From Anodontia alba (taxonomy: Eukaryota > Mollusca > Bivalvia > Lucinida > Lucinidae): 64,000 bases of DNA. The stretch spans positions 74,351,610 through 74,415,609 of the forward strand of contig OZ024829.1 of NCBI GenBank assembly GCA_964016985.1, in the 5' to 3' direction. Position numbers and translations under genes: made by a program. Positions within the stretch are counted from its first letter, which is position 1; each line of letters begins with the position of its first letter. The notes below the pieces were generated by a model. It did not search any database, was not told where the DNA came from, and saw only the letters and a program-made list of their open reading frames with translations. This document shows positions 1-11,998 of this stretch, piece after piece.

Positions 1-111
1 AACGTACATGAAATTTCCACTAATACCGAAACAACATATGACAGGATCCCATTTTGACCTGTTTCTGAAATACCCTATACTGTGATAGTTTTATGATTTC
101 CTGAAGCATAG

Positions 112-3015
112 TATCTATCTATCTACTGATACTGCATCACCCCATCGCGGGAATTATGTGCAGGTGACCGGTATGCTTCAGACAGGGCGTCAGTGCAGTG
201 AAAGTTTAATAATAGTACAGAAGAATAAAAACAGGTGGTGAAATAAAGTTGATAGGTTAAAATATCAAAAGTCCGATGAAGACAAAGTGCAAAGATAAAA
301 GGTTAAAAATAATGCTTCCGGTCTATGACATGGAGTAGATCAGACTGCCGACTGCCAGTCTGAGGATTCAAGGTCTGGCAGCAATGCTACACTTTGAGGC
401 AGCCTATTCAACTGGACAATGGCGAGAGGGAAGAACGAGTATTTGTAGTAGTCGACAGCTGTGTGAATTCGTATGAATGCCAGTTGATGTGATTTTTAAT
501 GTCGTGTAGATACTCGTGGGTGCACAACACATGGTGGCATTGGCACTACTACAAGACCATGCACTATCTTGTAGAATAGACATAACCGTGCACCTGTACG
601 CCTGTCCTCATGAGACCTCCATCCAAGCTCTCCTAGTAGCATGCTAGTGACACTGTCATAAGCTGAATAGCGACTAAGTGCAGGTCCCAGCACCGACTAA
701 GTGTCCAACGAGCAGCACGCCTCTGAACCATTTCCGCCTTATGGTTTTGGTGTGGGGGCTCCAGACGGGAGATGGGTATTCTAGGACGGGGCGTACTAGC
801 GTTTTATAAGCTACCTCTCTGATGCTTGACTCTTTGCTGCCGATGTGTCTTCTGATGAAACCTAAGGTCTTGTTAGCAGAGGTGACGGTATTTTGGATAT
901 GGTCGTTCCAGGTTAGGTGGTCATTGATTGTTACACCTAGGTACTTGGAGCTACTTACAGACTCCAGGACATGGCCATATAGGGTATACTGGGAGGGGAC
1001 TGGAGACTTGCAACGTGCAATATTTGGGATAATTGTGCACTTACTGGGGTTGAATTCCATATCTCATTTTAAGGACCATGCGCCGAACCTGTCGAGATCT
1101 TCTTGGAGCACATTGGCATCTTCCAGGTTAGACACTGCCAGGTAAACGGCAGTGTCATCTGCAAATAATCTTACATTTGACCTAATGCTGTCAGGAAGGT
1201 CATTGATATATACTAAGAATAGTATAGGTCCCAGCACCAAACCCTGTGGCACTCCGGATAACAGCTACTTGGGAAGGCTTTTCATTTTCCATGACTACAG
1301 CCTGGAAGCGGTTAGAAAGAAAGGCTTTGATCCAGTGGAGTACATTTACTCTGATGCCATATTGGTGGAGCTTAAGTAGCATTTTTTCATGTCTGACCTT
1401 ATCAAATGCCTTACTAAAGTCAAGCAAGATGAGGTCAGTCTGCTGCGCTCTATGGCACTTCGAGACATGTCCTCCACCAGCATTACCAGCTGCGTCTTGC
1501 ATGATCTCTTCGCTCTGAAGCCATGTTGCAGATCATAAAGCAGATTGTGGGAGTCCAGGAGGGTGACAAGGTTTGATGCATCTATATGTTCCAGGACTTT
1601 GCATAGTATACAAGTCAGGGAAATGGCCTGTAATTTGAGGCAATGATCTGGTCACTTTTTTTGAAAAAGGGACATACATTTGCATCGTTCCAGTCTTTTG
1701 GAACTCGTCCTGTCTCCAAGGATCTCTGGAATATGATCTTTACCATGGGGGCAATCACCTCACGAAGCCCTTTTAGCACCAGGGACTTTAGTTCGTCGGG
1801 ACCAGCTGCTTTGTGTGGGTTTAAGTCATGGAGAAGCTTCAATATTCCAGACTCTGACAAATGAACTTCAGACATGACAAGCTGGTTATTTAAGCAGCCT
1901 GCTGGAACAGATTGTGCGTTGATTTTACCAGCATCAACCTGGTCCTGAACTGTCATCTGAGCTAGTTTACTGAGAGCCAGTGGAGTTTTGGGGGTGTAGA
2001 CTGACTGAAATTGGTTATTAAGGGTATCAGCCTTATCCTTTGTGTTATTGTAGAGTTTTCCACCTGTACTGAGTGATGATATCCCCTTAGTGTCATTTTT
2101 TACCTATTCAGAAGGGTATAGTTTTTGATGGGTACGAGGGTTTACCTGGTTCGGCACTTTCCTCAGACTTGCTAATTCCAAGTATGCCTTCGATGTACTG
2201 GTTGTGTGCCTAAGTTTGTGTCTTAGCTGGTGCCTCATGACAACAAATTCCTCCCAGTCTCTGCGAGTCCTACGTTTCTTGCATTTTTTATAGAGGCTGT
2301 CTCTTTTACGCATGTAACATTTAATATCCCGAGTTATCCAAGGGAGAGAGTCCTTGCAGCTGTTTTCTTTGGTACATACCTGTCGATACCATCTTGAAGA
2401 GCAGTTTTGAAGTCTAGCCATAATTGGTTAAGTGACTCGTTTCGTGATCTACCATGAAAGCTTCACCAAATTTGAGTACATGTTCAGTCAGTGGATCCCA
2501 GTCAGCTTTCCTATAAACCGGCATAACACGAGGTCTTTGTGCTACTATTTGGGGCTTAACATTTACCTCCGAGTAGACAATGTCATGGTCCGAAAGACCA
2601 GGCAATAGCTCAACCTTACAAACAAGGGTGGGGTTATTGGTTAGAAAGAGATTTAGTGCGTTCTCATACCTAGTTGGCTCAGTAACCATTTGTGCCAGGT
2701 TGAAATCAGCTAGTATATCTGCAAAGTCACCGTACAGACTGGGATACTTACAATTTTGTTTCAGAGAGGGCAAATTCTAACCCCAAGGAAACTTTGGCAA
2801 ATTAAAATCACCCAGTAACCATTGACTTCACTTACCTTTTCAAGTGAAATTCTGAGCTGCTTCTGACTAGCAGAATTAATGCGATTCATGTGGCCGGTAG
2901 TAAGCTGCTATATGTAATGGCTTAGAGCCTTCAATCTCCACTTTAACCCAGAGAATTTCACAATCTGATTCGAATGTCTCTTTCATGATGCTTAGTAGGA
3001 TAGCAACATGAAAAG
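112..3015 (-). mobile_element. CR1/Jockey-type LINE, 5'-truncated and decayed
   Basis: Non-LTR retrotransposon lying on the minus strand. Going from high to low coordinates the remains read as endonuclease C-terminus, linker, reverse transcriptase and C-terminal region, followed by a 3' UTR that ends in a short TAGA-type tail (plus strand TATC repeats at about 111-125). The 5' end stops near 3015, inside the endonuclease, so this is a truncated insertion. The CR1/Jockey placement rests on the endonuclease plus FADD-type RT arrangement and the short simple-repeat tail; the exact clade is not certain. Confidence 0.85.
340..3015 (-). pseudogene. LINE ORF2 remnant: endonuclease plus reverse transcriptase
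   Basis: Pieces in different frames give a broken ORF2. Endonuclease C-terminal motifs are visible: GDFNLP near 2790-2810 and SDHDIV near 2570-2590. The 2104-2421 piece is the linker. RT fingers and palm follow: HKAAGPDELKS (about 1800), DFSKAFDKVRH (about 1400), [11 protein letters not shown] (about 1240) and the catalytic FADD box (about 1160). The C-terminal part ends in a typical YKYSFFPLAIVQLNRLP segment and a stop at 340-342. At least three frame changes and several stops separate the pieces, so it cannot make a working enzyme. It would have nicked target DNA and copied its own RNA into it. Confidence 0.85.
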
Positions 3016-3562
3016 TGTAAAAAAAGGGAGAAGAAAATACAATGATCCTTTCTGCTCTGATTGTATATCTGACTGTGTGTACAGACTAATGGATAATGAG
3101 AACTTGTTTTAGGTAATGTGAGTAATATTTGTCCCATCAGTTTATAGATTATTTTATCACAGTTGATTGAAGTAGACTGTAAATCTATAACTGTGATCTA
3201 AACTGAATTTGTGTATCCAGAAAAAAACATTAATTTATCAAAATTGGGTAGAATGAAAGGCTACAGATTTGAAAGAATTTATATCAAGATCAAATAAGTT
3301 ACAACATACATTGTTGGAGCAGGCATTTTTTTTTTTTATTTAACAATAAATAACTTTTCTTTGGCTGTCGACTAAGACAAAACTTATTAGCGACTTGTGG
3401 TGCTATAATTATTATTAATACTTCTCCACGCGGTATCCAATTATCAAATCTCTGTAACGTACAGTGATCTGTTTTAATGTATATAACTAGTACAGTGGAA
3501 AATGAATCACGATTCTATATCATAGACCTGATATGCTTCATCCATCCAAAATCTTTTCTTTA
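3016..3562. other. gene-free stretch, nothing recognised
   Basis: AT-rich sequence with a poly-T tract near 3328-3340. No reading frame, repeat copy or RNA gene could be supported. Confidence 0.5.
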
Positions 3563-3840
3563 GTTTGATTGTGTTGGAGTTTAACAACATGTCAACCCTT
3601 TAGGGACATTTTCTGTCGTCTCCCAGAGAAAGGGGGAATAGAGATAGAAGAGAAAATATAAGAGATGTAAGAGAGGGACAGGGGAGAAAGAGGAAAATAA
3701 TAAAAGTAAAGAAACAAAAACATTCCCCATCTACCCTTACCTGCTGCAAGGATGGCAAGCCTTGCCCAAGTGTCAGCCAATCTCAGTTTGACGCCCCGGC
3801 GACGTAAGGTACACGACACCCTTGCTCACCCAACCACTCG
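3563..3840 (-). mobile_element. SINE-B, copy 1
   Basis: One of three copies of a short interspersed repeat (others at 22821-23068 and 42519-43008). Read on the minus strand it has a GC-richer head near 3760-3840, a block with CTTGCAGCAGGTAAGGGTAG, a purine/pyrimidine-biased middle that varies among copies, and a conserved 3' end containing GTTAAAC and CAACACAATCAA. Copy 3 is flanked by a 15-bp target duplication, which supports retroposition of the family. The 75-codon minus-strand ORF inside it is not a gene. Confidence 0.8.
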
Positions 3841-4164
3841 CCTTTAGAGTGGTACATTTTAACATTTCATAGAAATGGTTATAAAGTAAATTCTTTATTT
3901 CAAACACTCCTTCATTACCCTGCTACTGTTGACTGTAATTATGTACGTCTACATAAGACATTTTCTTCTGTGCTTACTATATTGAACTCTTTTATTGTAT
4001 ACATATTTGGGAAATTCTTACGAGATAAAGTTTTCTTTGGTAAAATTGTCTGTTTTCTAACATATGACACTGTTTATTAAATGTGATTAATGTAGGACTT
4101 AATGAAAAACTCTTATGAATTACAAAGCAGGCAATGTAACCAGAATATCCATTCAGGCTGATCA

Positions 4165-4816
4165 TATGGCAAGCCGTTTTACTATTTATTAAGCAAAATA
4201 GATATCTTATATACTATATCAGATATATTATATAGGATATAAGATATCTAATATAGGATATAAGATATCTAATATAGGATATAAGATATCTGAATTAGTA
4301 TATCAGATATCTTATATCCTATATAAGATATCTTATATCCGATATGAGATATCTGATATATCATATTAGATATCTTATTTAATTCCACATATAAGATATC
4401 TTATTTACCATATAAGATATCTTATTTGTTAAATAAGATATCTAATATATTAATATAGATATCTGATATACTAAATAAGATATCTGATATACTAAATGAG
4501 ATATCTTACTTAATTGAACAAACGAGATATCTTCTTTAGTAAATAAGATATCTTATATCCTATATAAGATATCTTATATAGCATATCAGATATCTTATAT
4601 AGCATATAAGATATCTTATATGCCAATTAAGATATCTTATATTGCATATCAGATATCTTATATAGCATATAAGATATCTAAATTGGCATATAAGATATCT
4701 TATTTATATAAGATATCTAATATAATATATCAGATATCTTATATATTATATAAGATATCTTATATATTAATTGAGATATCTGATTTATAGAATAAATAGT
4801 AAAACGGCTTGCCATA
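4165..4816. mobile_element. palindromic-array element, copy 1 (monomer)
   Basis: A 652-bp element with terminal inverted repeats starting TATGGCAAGCCGTTTTACTA and a 6-bp direct duplication TGATCA on each side (4159-4164 and 4817-4822). The interior is an array of about 27 GATATC-centred palindromes, typically ATAAGATATCTTAT, spaced about 22 bp. Linkers between palindromes differ from each other but occur in the same order in the other copies, so this is an old element body and not a fresh microsatellite. No coding capacity. It is a non-autonomous DNA transposon by structure; the superfamily is unknown (a 6-bp duplication would fit IS3EU or Dada-type enzymes, inference only). Confidence 0.85.
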
Positions 4817-4822
4817 TGATCA

Positions 4823-7800
4823 TGTCTAATCTGTTGACTAACGATATATCTGTCTGTAATATGACATATTCAATTAAGCTCAAATCAATAAGCAGACTGA
4901 CCTCTTTGTTTCACCCATGCAATAATACATGTTTTCATTAAAAAAGTAAGTAAGCAAACAATATATGCAGTATTAGAAGTTCATTTGACTAGATAATGTG
5001 TTAATAATCAGACACCTGTATGGATTTTCCTTTATTATACCCCGACACGATAATATGGGGTATTATGTTTTCCCGTTCAAGTGTTCATCTTTACGTCTAA
5101 CACTGTCCGTCCGTCTGCGCTTGGCTTCCGCACGCTCACTTGAATAGTCTTTGATGAATTTTATTCAAATTTTGCGTACACATGTATACTAGGGTGAGTG
5201 GCTTTGGATTGTTAATGGGCAATATCCGTTAAATGCTCAGAGATGTGCTGGCCTTGCTCACAGACAAAAAGTGCGTTCCGCTAGATATCTTGAGAAAGAA
5301 TCGAAGGATTTGAATGAAATTTCATACATTAAATGAAATTGAAAATGTCTTGGTTGGGATCATTACTTGGCATTTAGGTCAACTTTCAACAGAGTAAGAG
5401 TTGTTGCCCTTGGTTAATAACAGAAAATTGTTTTGGCTCAATAGTGCTTGCTTTCTGCTCTCTAAGGTGACAAAGGTTTCGGGGTTTTATGGTTTCACAT
5501 TGGACTGCATGTGTCTGTCCATCATTGTCTTTTGTCTTCAAGTCCGTATTTTCGTTTCCGGACAATAACATGAGCAAGAGCTCATCACACAGAGCTTCCA
5601 ACTTTCTCAATAGGCTTTGTAGTTCACGTCTTTCCGGGAACTTTGATTTCATTGGTCAAAGATATCAAAGTTTTACTGTTAAACAGCAATTTCCTCAGGC
5701 TCATTAAACCTCATTATTCCACCACGCCGCTGGCCTTGCTGAGAGTTTTATAGCCTCCTGCCACAATATTTATTATTATCAGTCTGAGTATTACCATACT
5801 ATGTCTTGTATTTGCAGTAGAACCTTTTCTTTGTCAGACGAACAATATAAAATGGAAATGATAGTAATAATGCATAATTATTCTTTATAAGAGTAGATAG
5901 TTGTTGAGACTATTGTATAAATTTTAAAGGCTGTCGTTTGAGGATACTACTTGATTATACATGTATTTGATAGAACTGGAAACACTGATGACCCTGATCA
6001 GACTGCCTTTCCTATCACGTTGCTGACTAGTGGATTTGACCATCCTTATCAATTAGGCCAGTCGGTGTGTTCGGTGGATTAAATATAAATTTCTGTAAGC
6101 AAAAAATGCAGATTCTGATCAGTCATTGCAGACACTGATCAGACGCCGCATTCTGATCTGGGTCTGCCTGCTTGCTTGCGTCCCTTAAATGGGCAGCTAG
6201 TTTATTTGACATGTGCACCAAGCAAAGACTCATATTAACCTGTACATTCCATGAAGCACTGAATTGAGCTGTTTGGGAGTTATTTGGTAATAATTAGGGA
6301 GCTTAATGATGCTATAAAACAGCCAGTTTATCTCATTCTAATGACTTGTCACATCCTGATAAGGTTAGAAAGATGCCCGAAGAAACTGACCAATCAGCGA
6401 AGGTTTCCCGGAAAGACCTGTAATGATACTTCATAGCTCTGTGTGATGTGCTACTTGCTTGAGTAAATATTAAAAACGATTTTCACCAAACTTGGTATGT
6501 GCAATAATATTGTGGAGATCTGGCATCCGATTCCATATGGGCAAATTTCATTAATTTTTGATAGTTATCTGCCGGCCATGTCCATATTTTTGGTTTCCGC
6601 AGGATAACTTCAGTAAATATCAATGTATTTTCACCAAACTTGGTATGTACATAGATATTGTTGAGATCTGGTTTGGGATTTCTATTGCGCAAAAAAGGTA
6701 AGAGAAAAGTCCAGAGAGTGCCACAATCACAAGCCGCAGCCCATCCAAGATATCAAGAGGAAGAGGAAACAGACAAAACCAAACAAGCGCAAATCGGTCA
6801 TATACGTACGAAAAGCTCTAAGAATAGCTCTCTCTTCCCCAAGCAAGGTAATCGCAATGCTAAAAAGACAGAAAAGACAAGAACAAAATAACAAGGCAGG
6901 GCTTAAAACAAATCGCCTCGTAGAATAAACCACAAAGCAACAAACAGTAAGACCAACACCAGGACCACTGCCTTAGAACGGTCAGTAGAATAAACCACCG
7001 GGGGGGGGGGGGGAGGGGGTGGGGTTAAAGCACTTTTAAAGCCGGCCAACCATCCTGGTCCCGATGCTACTCTTAATACAGAAATACATAAAAATTCGGT
7101 TCGCATGAAGGCTCCCAACTCAGTCAATACATCACTGCAAAAACATAAAAGTCAAATTAATCACTATGATAGACAAAGATGAGTACTCAATGGCTAATTT
7201 TACTGTGTGCCAGAGTAAGTGAAAACCAATAGCTGAACCACGGCGGGCCAACTATTTTTGACAGACTATCTGACGGCTAGATGTTGGTATTTTGTTTCAG
7301 ACGATAACGTCAGTTGATTTTCACCAAATTTAGTATGTGCACTGATATTGTGGAAATCTGGTTTGGGATTGCTAATGGGCAATATCCACACCATAGTGGC
7401 ATGTTATTATCATTTCACTTTGTTTTTCTGTGTTTTACTTTTGAAAAGATCTTTTAGTTGCATACTGAAAAAAAAAGTTATTCACATATTGCCCAAATTG
7501 CCACTTAGTCGATGACTATGGTTAAAAAAATAGACAGCATTCAGACAGAACTGCTTAGATGCCTGTATGCCTCAATCATACTATATCCCGTGAATATCTC
7601 ACTTCAAAGCATTTTCGATAGAAAGACATTTTCATACATAAATATAGTTAAAAATTTAGCAATACCTCGTAGCTAAACAATTAACTTGAAAGAATATTTG
7701 CTGACCATTTGCATCACGTCTCAACAGCTTGATCAAAAGTTTATCTTTTAAACTGAACAATATATTTTCCTCAAAAATACCATACAGGAATGTGTGTCAT

Positions 7801-8659
7801 GAAAACAAGTCCTACCTTGCCACTGGTCAACAAAAGTTTAAATCTATGTATGTGATGATCTCATTTTAAATACTTCTATTCCTTTATAGAATTTGCTTGT
7901 TCATGAGAATGCAATAGACTTGATCCTGAGGCTAAGTAAAATCCCAGTTTTATATGAATTACTACATGAAAACATGAAAAATGTGCTATGTCGTAAGCAA
8001 ACAGTGAATGCCTACAAATCTCGGGCAACATGTACACAAAACTGGACCTCATTTCTCCGAGTGCTTAGATATATTCACCATATACCTTTTACTTGGTACG
8101 CTGTCAAACTGTCTCAATAAATGAGTTATTGATATTTTATGATATAATGTCAAACCGTCTCAATAAAATAAGCGAGTTATCCAGATTTTACAACAGAATA
8201 AAAACAAACAACTGTGAGTGATGCTTGAGACAGGTGTACACTTCACTCAAACATTACTCATTTTTTAGGTATTGTCAAGACTGGGTAAGATTTACGAAAC
8301 TACTGACTAAAACTGGAGGGATTACATAGATTAAGTCAATGAATGTGCTCGACGTTTTTAGAATACAGTCGTACAAAGGGTATATTAACATGTGACATCA
8401 AGTAATGCCTATGTTGCATAACCATGGTTAAATTAGACGGGCGTGTTTTGCATGTTACCTCTACAATATATAGTTTAAAATATGAAAAAAGTTCTTAGCT
8501 GTGGAGAAACACGCTGGTTAATTAAACTACTTGCCACATTCCTGGAGAGTGACATGTTCAGATTTGTCAGTAAACTATCGATCCTGTTGAAATATACAAG
8601 ATAATAACAATTCGCCTTTCTATCTTGTCTGGTGACCGGAGACTTCTGGCTCACGGCTG
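4823..8659. other. gene-free stretch with diverged interspersed repeats
   Basis: No supported gene. A repeat starting near 5035 has the ends ACCCCGACACGATAATATGGGG and GTCCGTCCGTCTG. Related segments containing TTTTCACCAAACTTGGTATG recur at about 6480, 6630 and 7320. A run of about 17 G (near 7000-7015) follows a duplicated GTAGAATAAACCAC word. Short ORFs here (5386-5707, 6483-7127, 7893-8120) show no domain or codon signal. Confidence 0.5.
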
Positions 8660-8661
8660 TA

Positions 8662-9283
8662 CGAGGGTCCAGCAAAATGTTTTGTCACTGTGTTCGGATT
8701 ACTTCAGCGCTACGTTTTATCAAACATATTTTTATTACAAACCTTCAAAGTATTCCTCTTTACTGAAACACATTTTTGTAACCTTTTTACCCAGTCGCGA
8801 AAAGCAGATAAATAGTCTTCTTTTGGTATCTGTTGGAGACACTGATAAATAGCGCGGCCAAGAGAATTTCTAGACGTATACTTATTTCCAGAAAGCATTT
8901 TCTTAAACCTTGAAAATAAAGAGAAGTCACAGGGACTCGGGTCAGGTGAATAAGGTGAATGGTTTAAAACTTTCACTTTTTCAGAAGCCAAAAAAGACTG
9001 AACAACCTCACACTTATGAGAGGAGGCGTTGTCATGTAAAAGGTGGACTCCTGACGATCCTTTGCTTGGTCGTTTCTTATTGTAACAAGTAAACTGGTCA
9101 GTGTATATGACTGCATCTATTTCAATTTGAAATAACTCCGTCAGTTGGAAAGCAATTTGAACGAAATGAACGGGTATCGTTAGCTATTGAACACACCATT
9201 CCAGTGCAATGGAGCATTTTAAAATATACCTGGGATAAAACCAAAGAAGCCTATTAGTGACAGAACTTTTTGCGTGACCCTCG
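8662..9283 (-). mobile_element. internally deleted mariner element
   Basis: About 622 bp bounded by roughly 30-bp inverted repeats beginning CGAGGGTC and containing GCAAAA then TGTCACT. The left end follows a TA; the right flank is TC, so one target base has changed. Full mariners are about 1.3 kb; only the 3' half of the transposase is left, which indicates internal deletion. Confidence 0.8.
8710..9140 (-). pseudogene. mariner transposase fragment (second and third catalytic Asp)
   Basis: Minus-strand remains of a D,D34D transposase. The HLLHDNASSHK motif (near 9030) and YSPDPSPCDF (near 8920) hold the second and third catalytic aspartates, 34 residues apart as in mariners. The N-terminal helix-turn-helix region and first aspartate are missing. 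C-terminal residues resemble those of the mariner at 12497-13836, so both belong to related subfamilies. It is inactive. Confidence 0.75.
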
Positions 9284-9402
9284 TCATGTCAAATAGAAAA
9301 TTGAAATCAGACGTCACAGGTCACGGGACAAGGTTATATTTATACTTATATTTGATTTGATAATACATGACTGTGTTGATAGTTTAATGTATAAGAGACT
9401 AT

Positions 9403-9552
9403 AAGAATCTATCATGGGTGTGAGGGGCAGATAGAAAAATCCGTCCTGAGGGTTAATGTCTGGTATCACCAGGCTTGCCAAGTGATGTCAGACTATGATT
9501 CCAGGAGACCTATTTTTCAATCTGTCCCTCACACCAATGACAGATTCTTTTT
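9403..9552. mobile_element. fold-back MITE, GGTGTGAGGG family, copy 1
   Basis: About 150 bp whose ends are inverted repeats of about 40 bp: the left end contains ATCATGGGTGTGAGGGG and the right end is its imperfect reverse complement. A second copy is at 44942-45118. No coding capacity. Confidence 0.7.
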
Positions 9553-10512
9553 CTTGCATACCTTTCATTTCTGAATGTGGGTTTTTTGATTATGAAGTCA
9601 CTTCGATTGCAAACGTCCTCCATACTGTGATGACAATACCGTAAAGTTTAGTGGTCACTACATTCGGTGACATCAACCTTAACGATGGCATACCGTGACG
9701 TCCTTTACAACCAGTGTATATCAAACGCGAAAATTCTCGAACTTTTTCTCACGGGACGGATAAGGGTGTGTATGAGATCAGATTTGCTAGCACCGGTGTT
9801 AACTTGCGGAAATCCTTATCCGGTATGCAAGAAATCCACATTCCTTAACATAAGGGCACCAGTCATCAATCAGAAGTTGAATAAAATGAGCATGTGGGCA
9901 AATAGAAAGCATAAAATACTTGGATTTGTTAACTTTTACTAACATCAAGACTTTTATTATCCCAGAAAGTTGGATAGATACTGATACTGATACCTATAGA
10001 TAAAACAAACAGCATAAAAAGCTACCGATGAAGTATATTTTCTTTATAACTGTTTTGAGATACAGCACAAAGAATCAAAATCAATAACTTACTCTAAGTT
10101 TTTCAAGAATTGCGAGCCAATCACACAAGGCTCAGACAAAATAGTTACGAAATTCGCTCCTTTTTAGGTCTAAGCTGCTGCAGTTTCAGTGCTGTTTAGC
10201 CTTGTACTGTGCCAAAATTATTTTTTGTGTCTGCTACAAAGTGTGCATCAACTAATTGCAATGGGATAACAGGTAGTTTCAGATCAAATGATGAATATCT
10301 GTTCATAGAACAAAAATTTATTCAATTTCATAGGTGATTTCTGCTACCATATGGGTGGTCTCCAGTCCACATTATTATTCCACTGAAGGTACATGAAAAC
10401 TAAACACAATCTGATTTTGCAATATGGAGAAACGTCTCTGAAAAATATATGCCACTTTCAAATTACTTTTTACAAACTGTGTTCTCTGCAAAATAATAGG
10501 GTGATCAACAAC
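9553..10512. other. gene-free stretch
   Basis: Contains a 91-codon plus-strand ORF (9667-9942) that starts in the right flank of the MITE and has no recognisable domain, splice sites or homologue known to me. Nothing else can be supported. Confidence 0.4.
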
Positions 10513-10797
10513 TCATCACGCAAACACGCCTATATAATTTTGACCCCATTAAACCCCAGTTTTATATAGTAAAACTGATGTTTACAGGGGTATACATTAT
10601 TTTTCTTATTTTGATTAGAAAAACAACAACATAGATTGTGGGTACTCGTTAGAACCGCTTCGCCGAGGCGGTTCTAACGAGTACTCACAATCTATATTTT
10701 GAGCAGGAATATGAAAAATATCAGAATTTTTTTATCTGAAAATTTTCCTTTTTTTGTTGTAAAACTTTCAATATATTTGAATAGGCGTGTTTTCGTA
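10513..10797. mobile_element. fold-back element with central hairpin
   Basis: Outer inverted ends AAACACGCCTAT (about 10515) and ATAGGCGTGTTT (about 10785) enclose a near-perfect hairpin. Its 28-base arms (10631-10658 and 10668-10695) differ at one position and are separated by 9 bases. Related GTGGGTACTC..TTAGAA words occur near 36930 and 47130-47350, so the hairpin belongs to a dispersed family. Confidence 0.7.
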
Positions 10798-11690
10798 ATG
10801 TGGTACCCCAAAGAGTAGCAAAGCTTACCATTTTCTTCAGGCACTTTAATGTGGCATCACCAGCAGGCTCCCAATACATCAGTAAAAGTCATTACTGATA
10901 CTTTATGATGATAAGTATCTACAAACCCATTTCATGTTTGCTCTAATATGCTCTGATCAGTGATTTATTCCTTTTGTTTATGATTTTTTGATCAACGACT
11001 GTCTCCTTATGCTAATTAACGCTGATTAAGCGGAGTATCTTCGGGTGTTTTGATACATGATAACATTCATTCTTCATTTCTATGGCAAGCCGTTTTACTA
11101 CTTATTCTATAAATCAGATATCTGATTAAATATATCAGATATCTTATATAATATATAAGATATCTGATATATTATATCAGATATCTTATATAAATAAGAT
11201 ATCTTATATGCTATATAAGATATCTGATATGCTATATGATATCTTAATTGGCATATAAGATATCTTATATGCTATTTAAGATATCTGATATGCTAAATAA
11301 GATATCACATGGGATATAAGATATCTTATTTACTAAAGAAGATATCTCATTTAGTATATCAGATATCTTATTTAGTATATCAGATATCTATATTAATATA
11401 TTAGATATCTTATCTAGCAAATAAGATATCTTATATGGTAAATAAGATATCTTATATGTGAAATTAAATATCTTATATAGGATATAAGATATCTTATATA
11501 GGATATATCTTATATAGGATATAAGATATATGATATACTAATTCAGATATCTTATATCCTATATCTTATATCCTATATTAGATATCTTATATCCTATACT
11601 AGATATCTTATATCCTATATGTGATATAAAGCCATTTTACTATTTATTCTATAAATCAGATATCTGATTTAATATATCAGATATCTTATA

Positions 11691-11998
11691 TGTTTGTTTG
11701 TGTTGAGGTTTTAAGGCCCAGTCAACACAATGGGGTCATGTCGAGCGCGGTCAGTTTACCTAACCACACATTTACTGGGCAGGCTTAGTCCTCTAAGCGG
11801 TTAACCAGTATTGTGCACATTCTTTCGCCAGAAACTGACAACTGCCCTTCTTGAATCAGCGGAAGGGAGAGAATGACCGTAGAAAATATTTCATGATCAA
11901 TCTCCACGAAAGAATGTTGCCGACCTCGACGGGGGTTGAACCCGCGACCTCCTGGTCTCCAGTCGGACGGCGCATCCAACTGAGCCACCGAGGCCGGC
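11691..11998 (-). mobile_element. SINE-A, full-length, inside palindromic-array element
   Basis: tRNA-derived SINE on the minus strand. The head at 11930-11998 carries an A-box-like TGGCTCAGTTGG and a B-box-like GGGTTCAACCC, the two internal pol III promoter boxes. The 3' end at 11691-11720 has CCTCAACACAAACAAACA. Flanking ATCAGATATCTTATA on both sides looks like a 15-bp target duplication, though the host sequence is itself repetitive. It is not a functional tRNA gene. Confidence 0.9.

Noticed and set aside
4165..4816. CRISPR-like array of spaced palindromes
   Set aside because: Repeats are only about 14 bp, linkers are not unique spacers, linker order is shared between copies, and the setting is a eukaryotic genome with a spliced gene.
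6658..7127. Lysine-rich and glycine/proline-run ORFs
   Set aside because: Low-complexity purine-rich sequence and a poly-G run; no domain, no conservation argument.
9667..9942. 91-codon plus-strand ORF
   Set aside because: No domain, no good start context, no splice or poly(A) support.
11930..11998. tRNA gene
   Set aside because: A and B boxes are present but the sequence is the head of a repeated SINE with a long body and target duplication; no proper cloverleaf could be supported.
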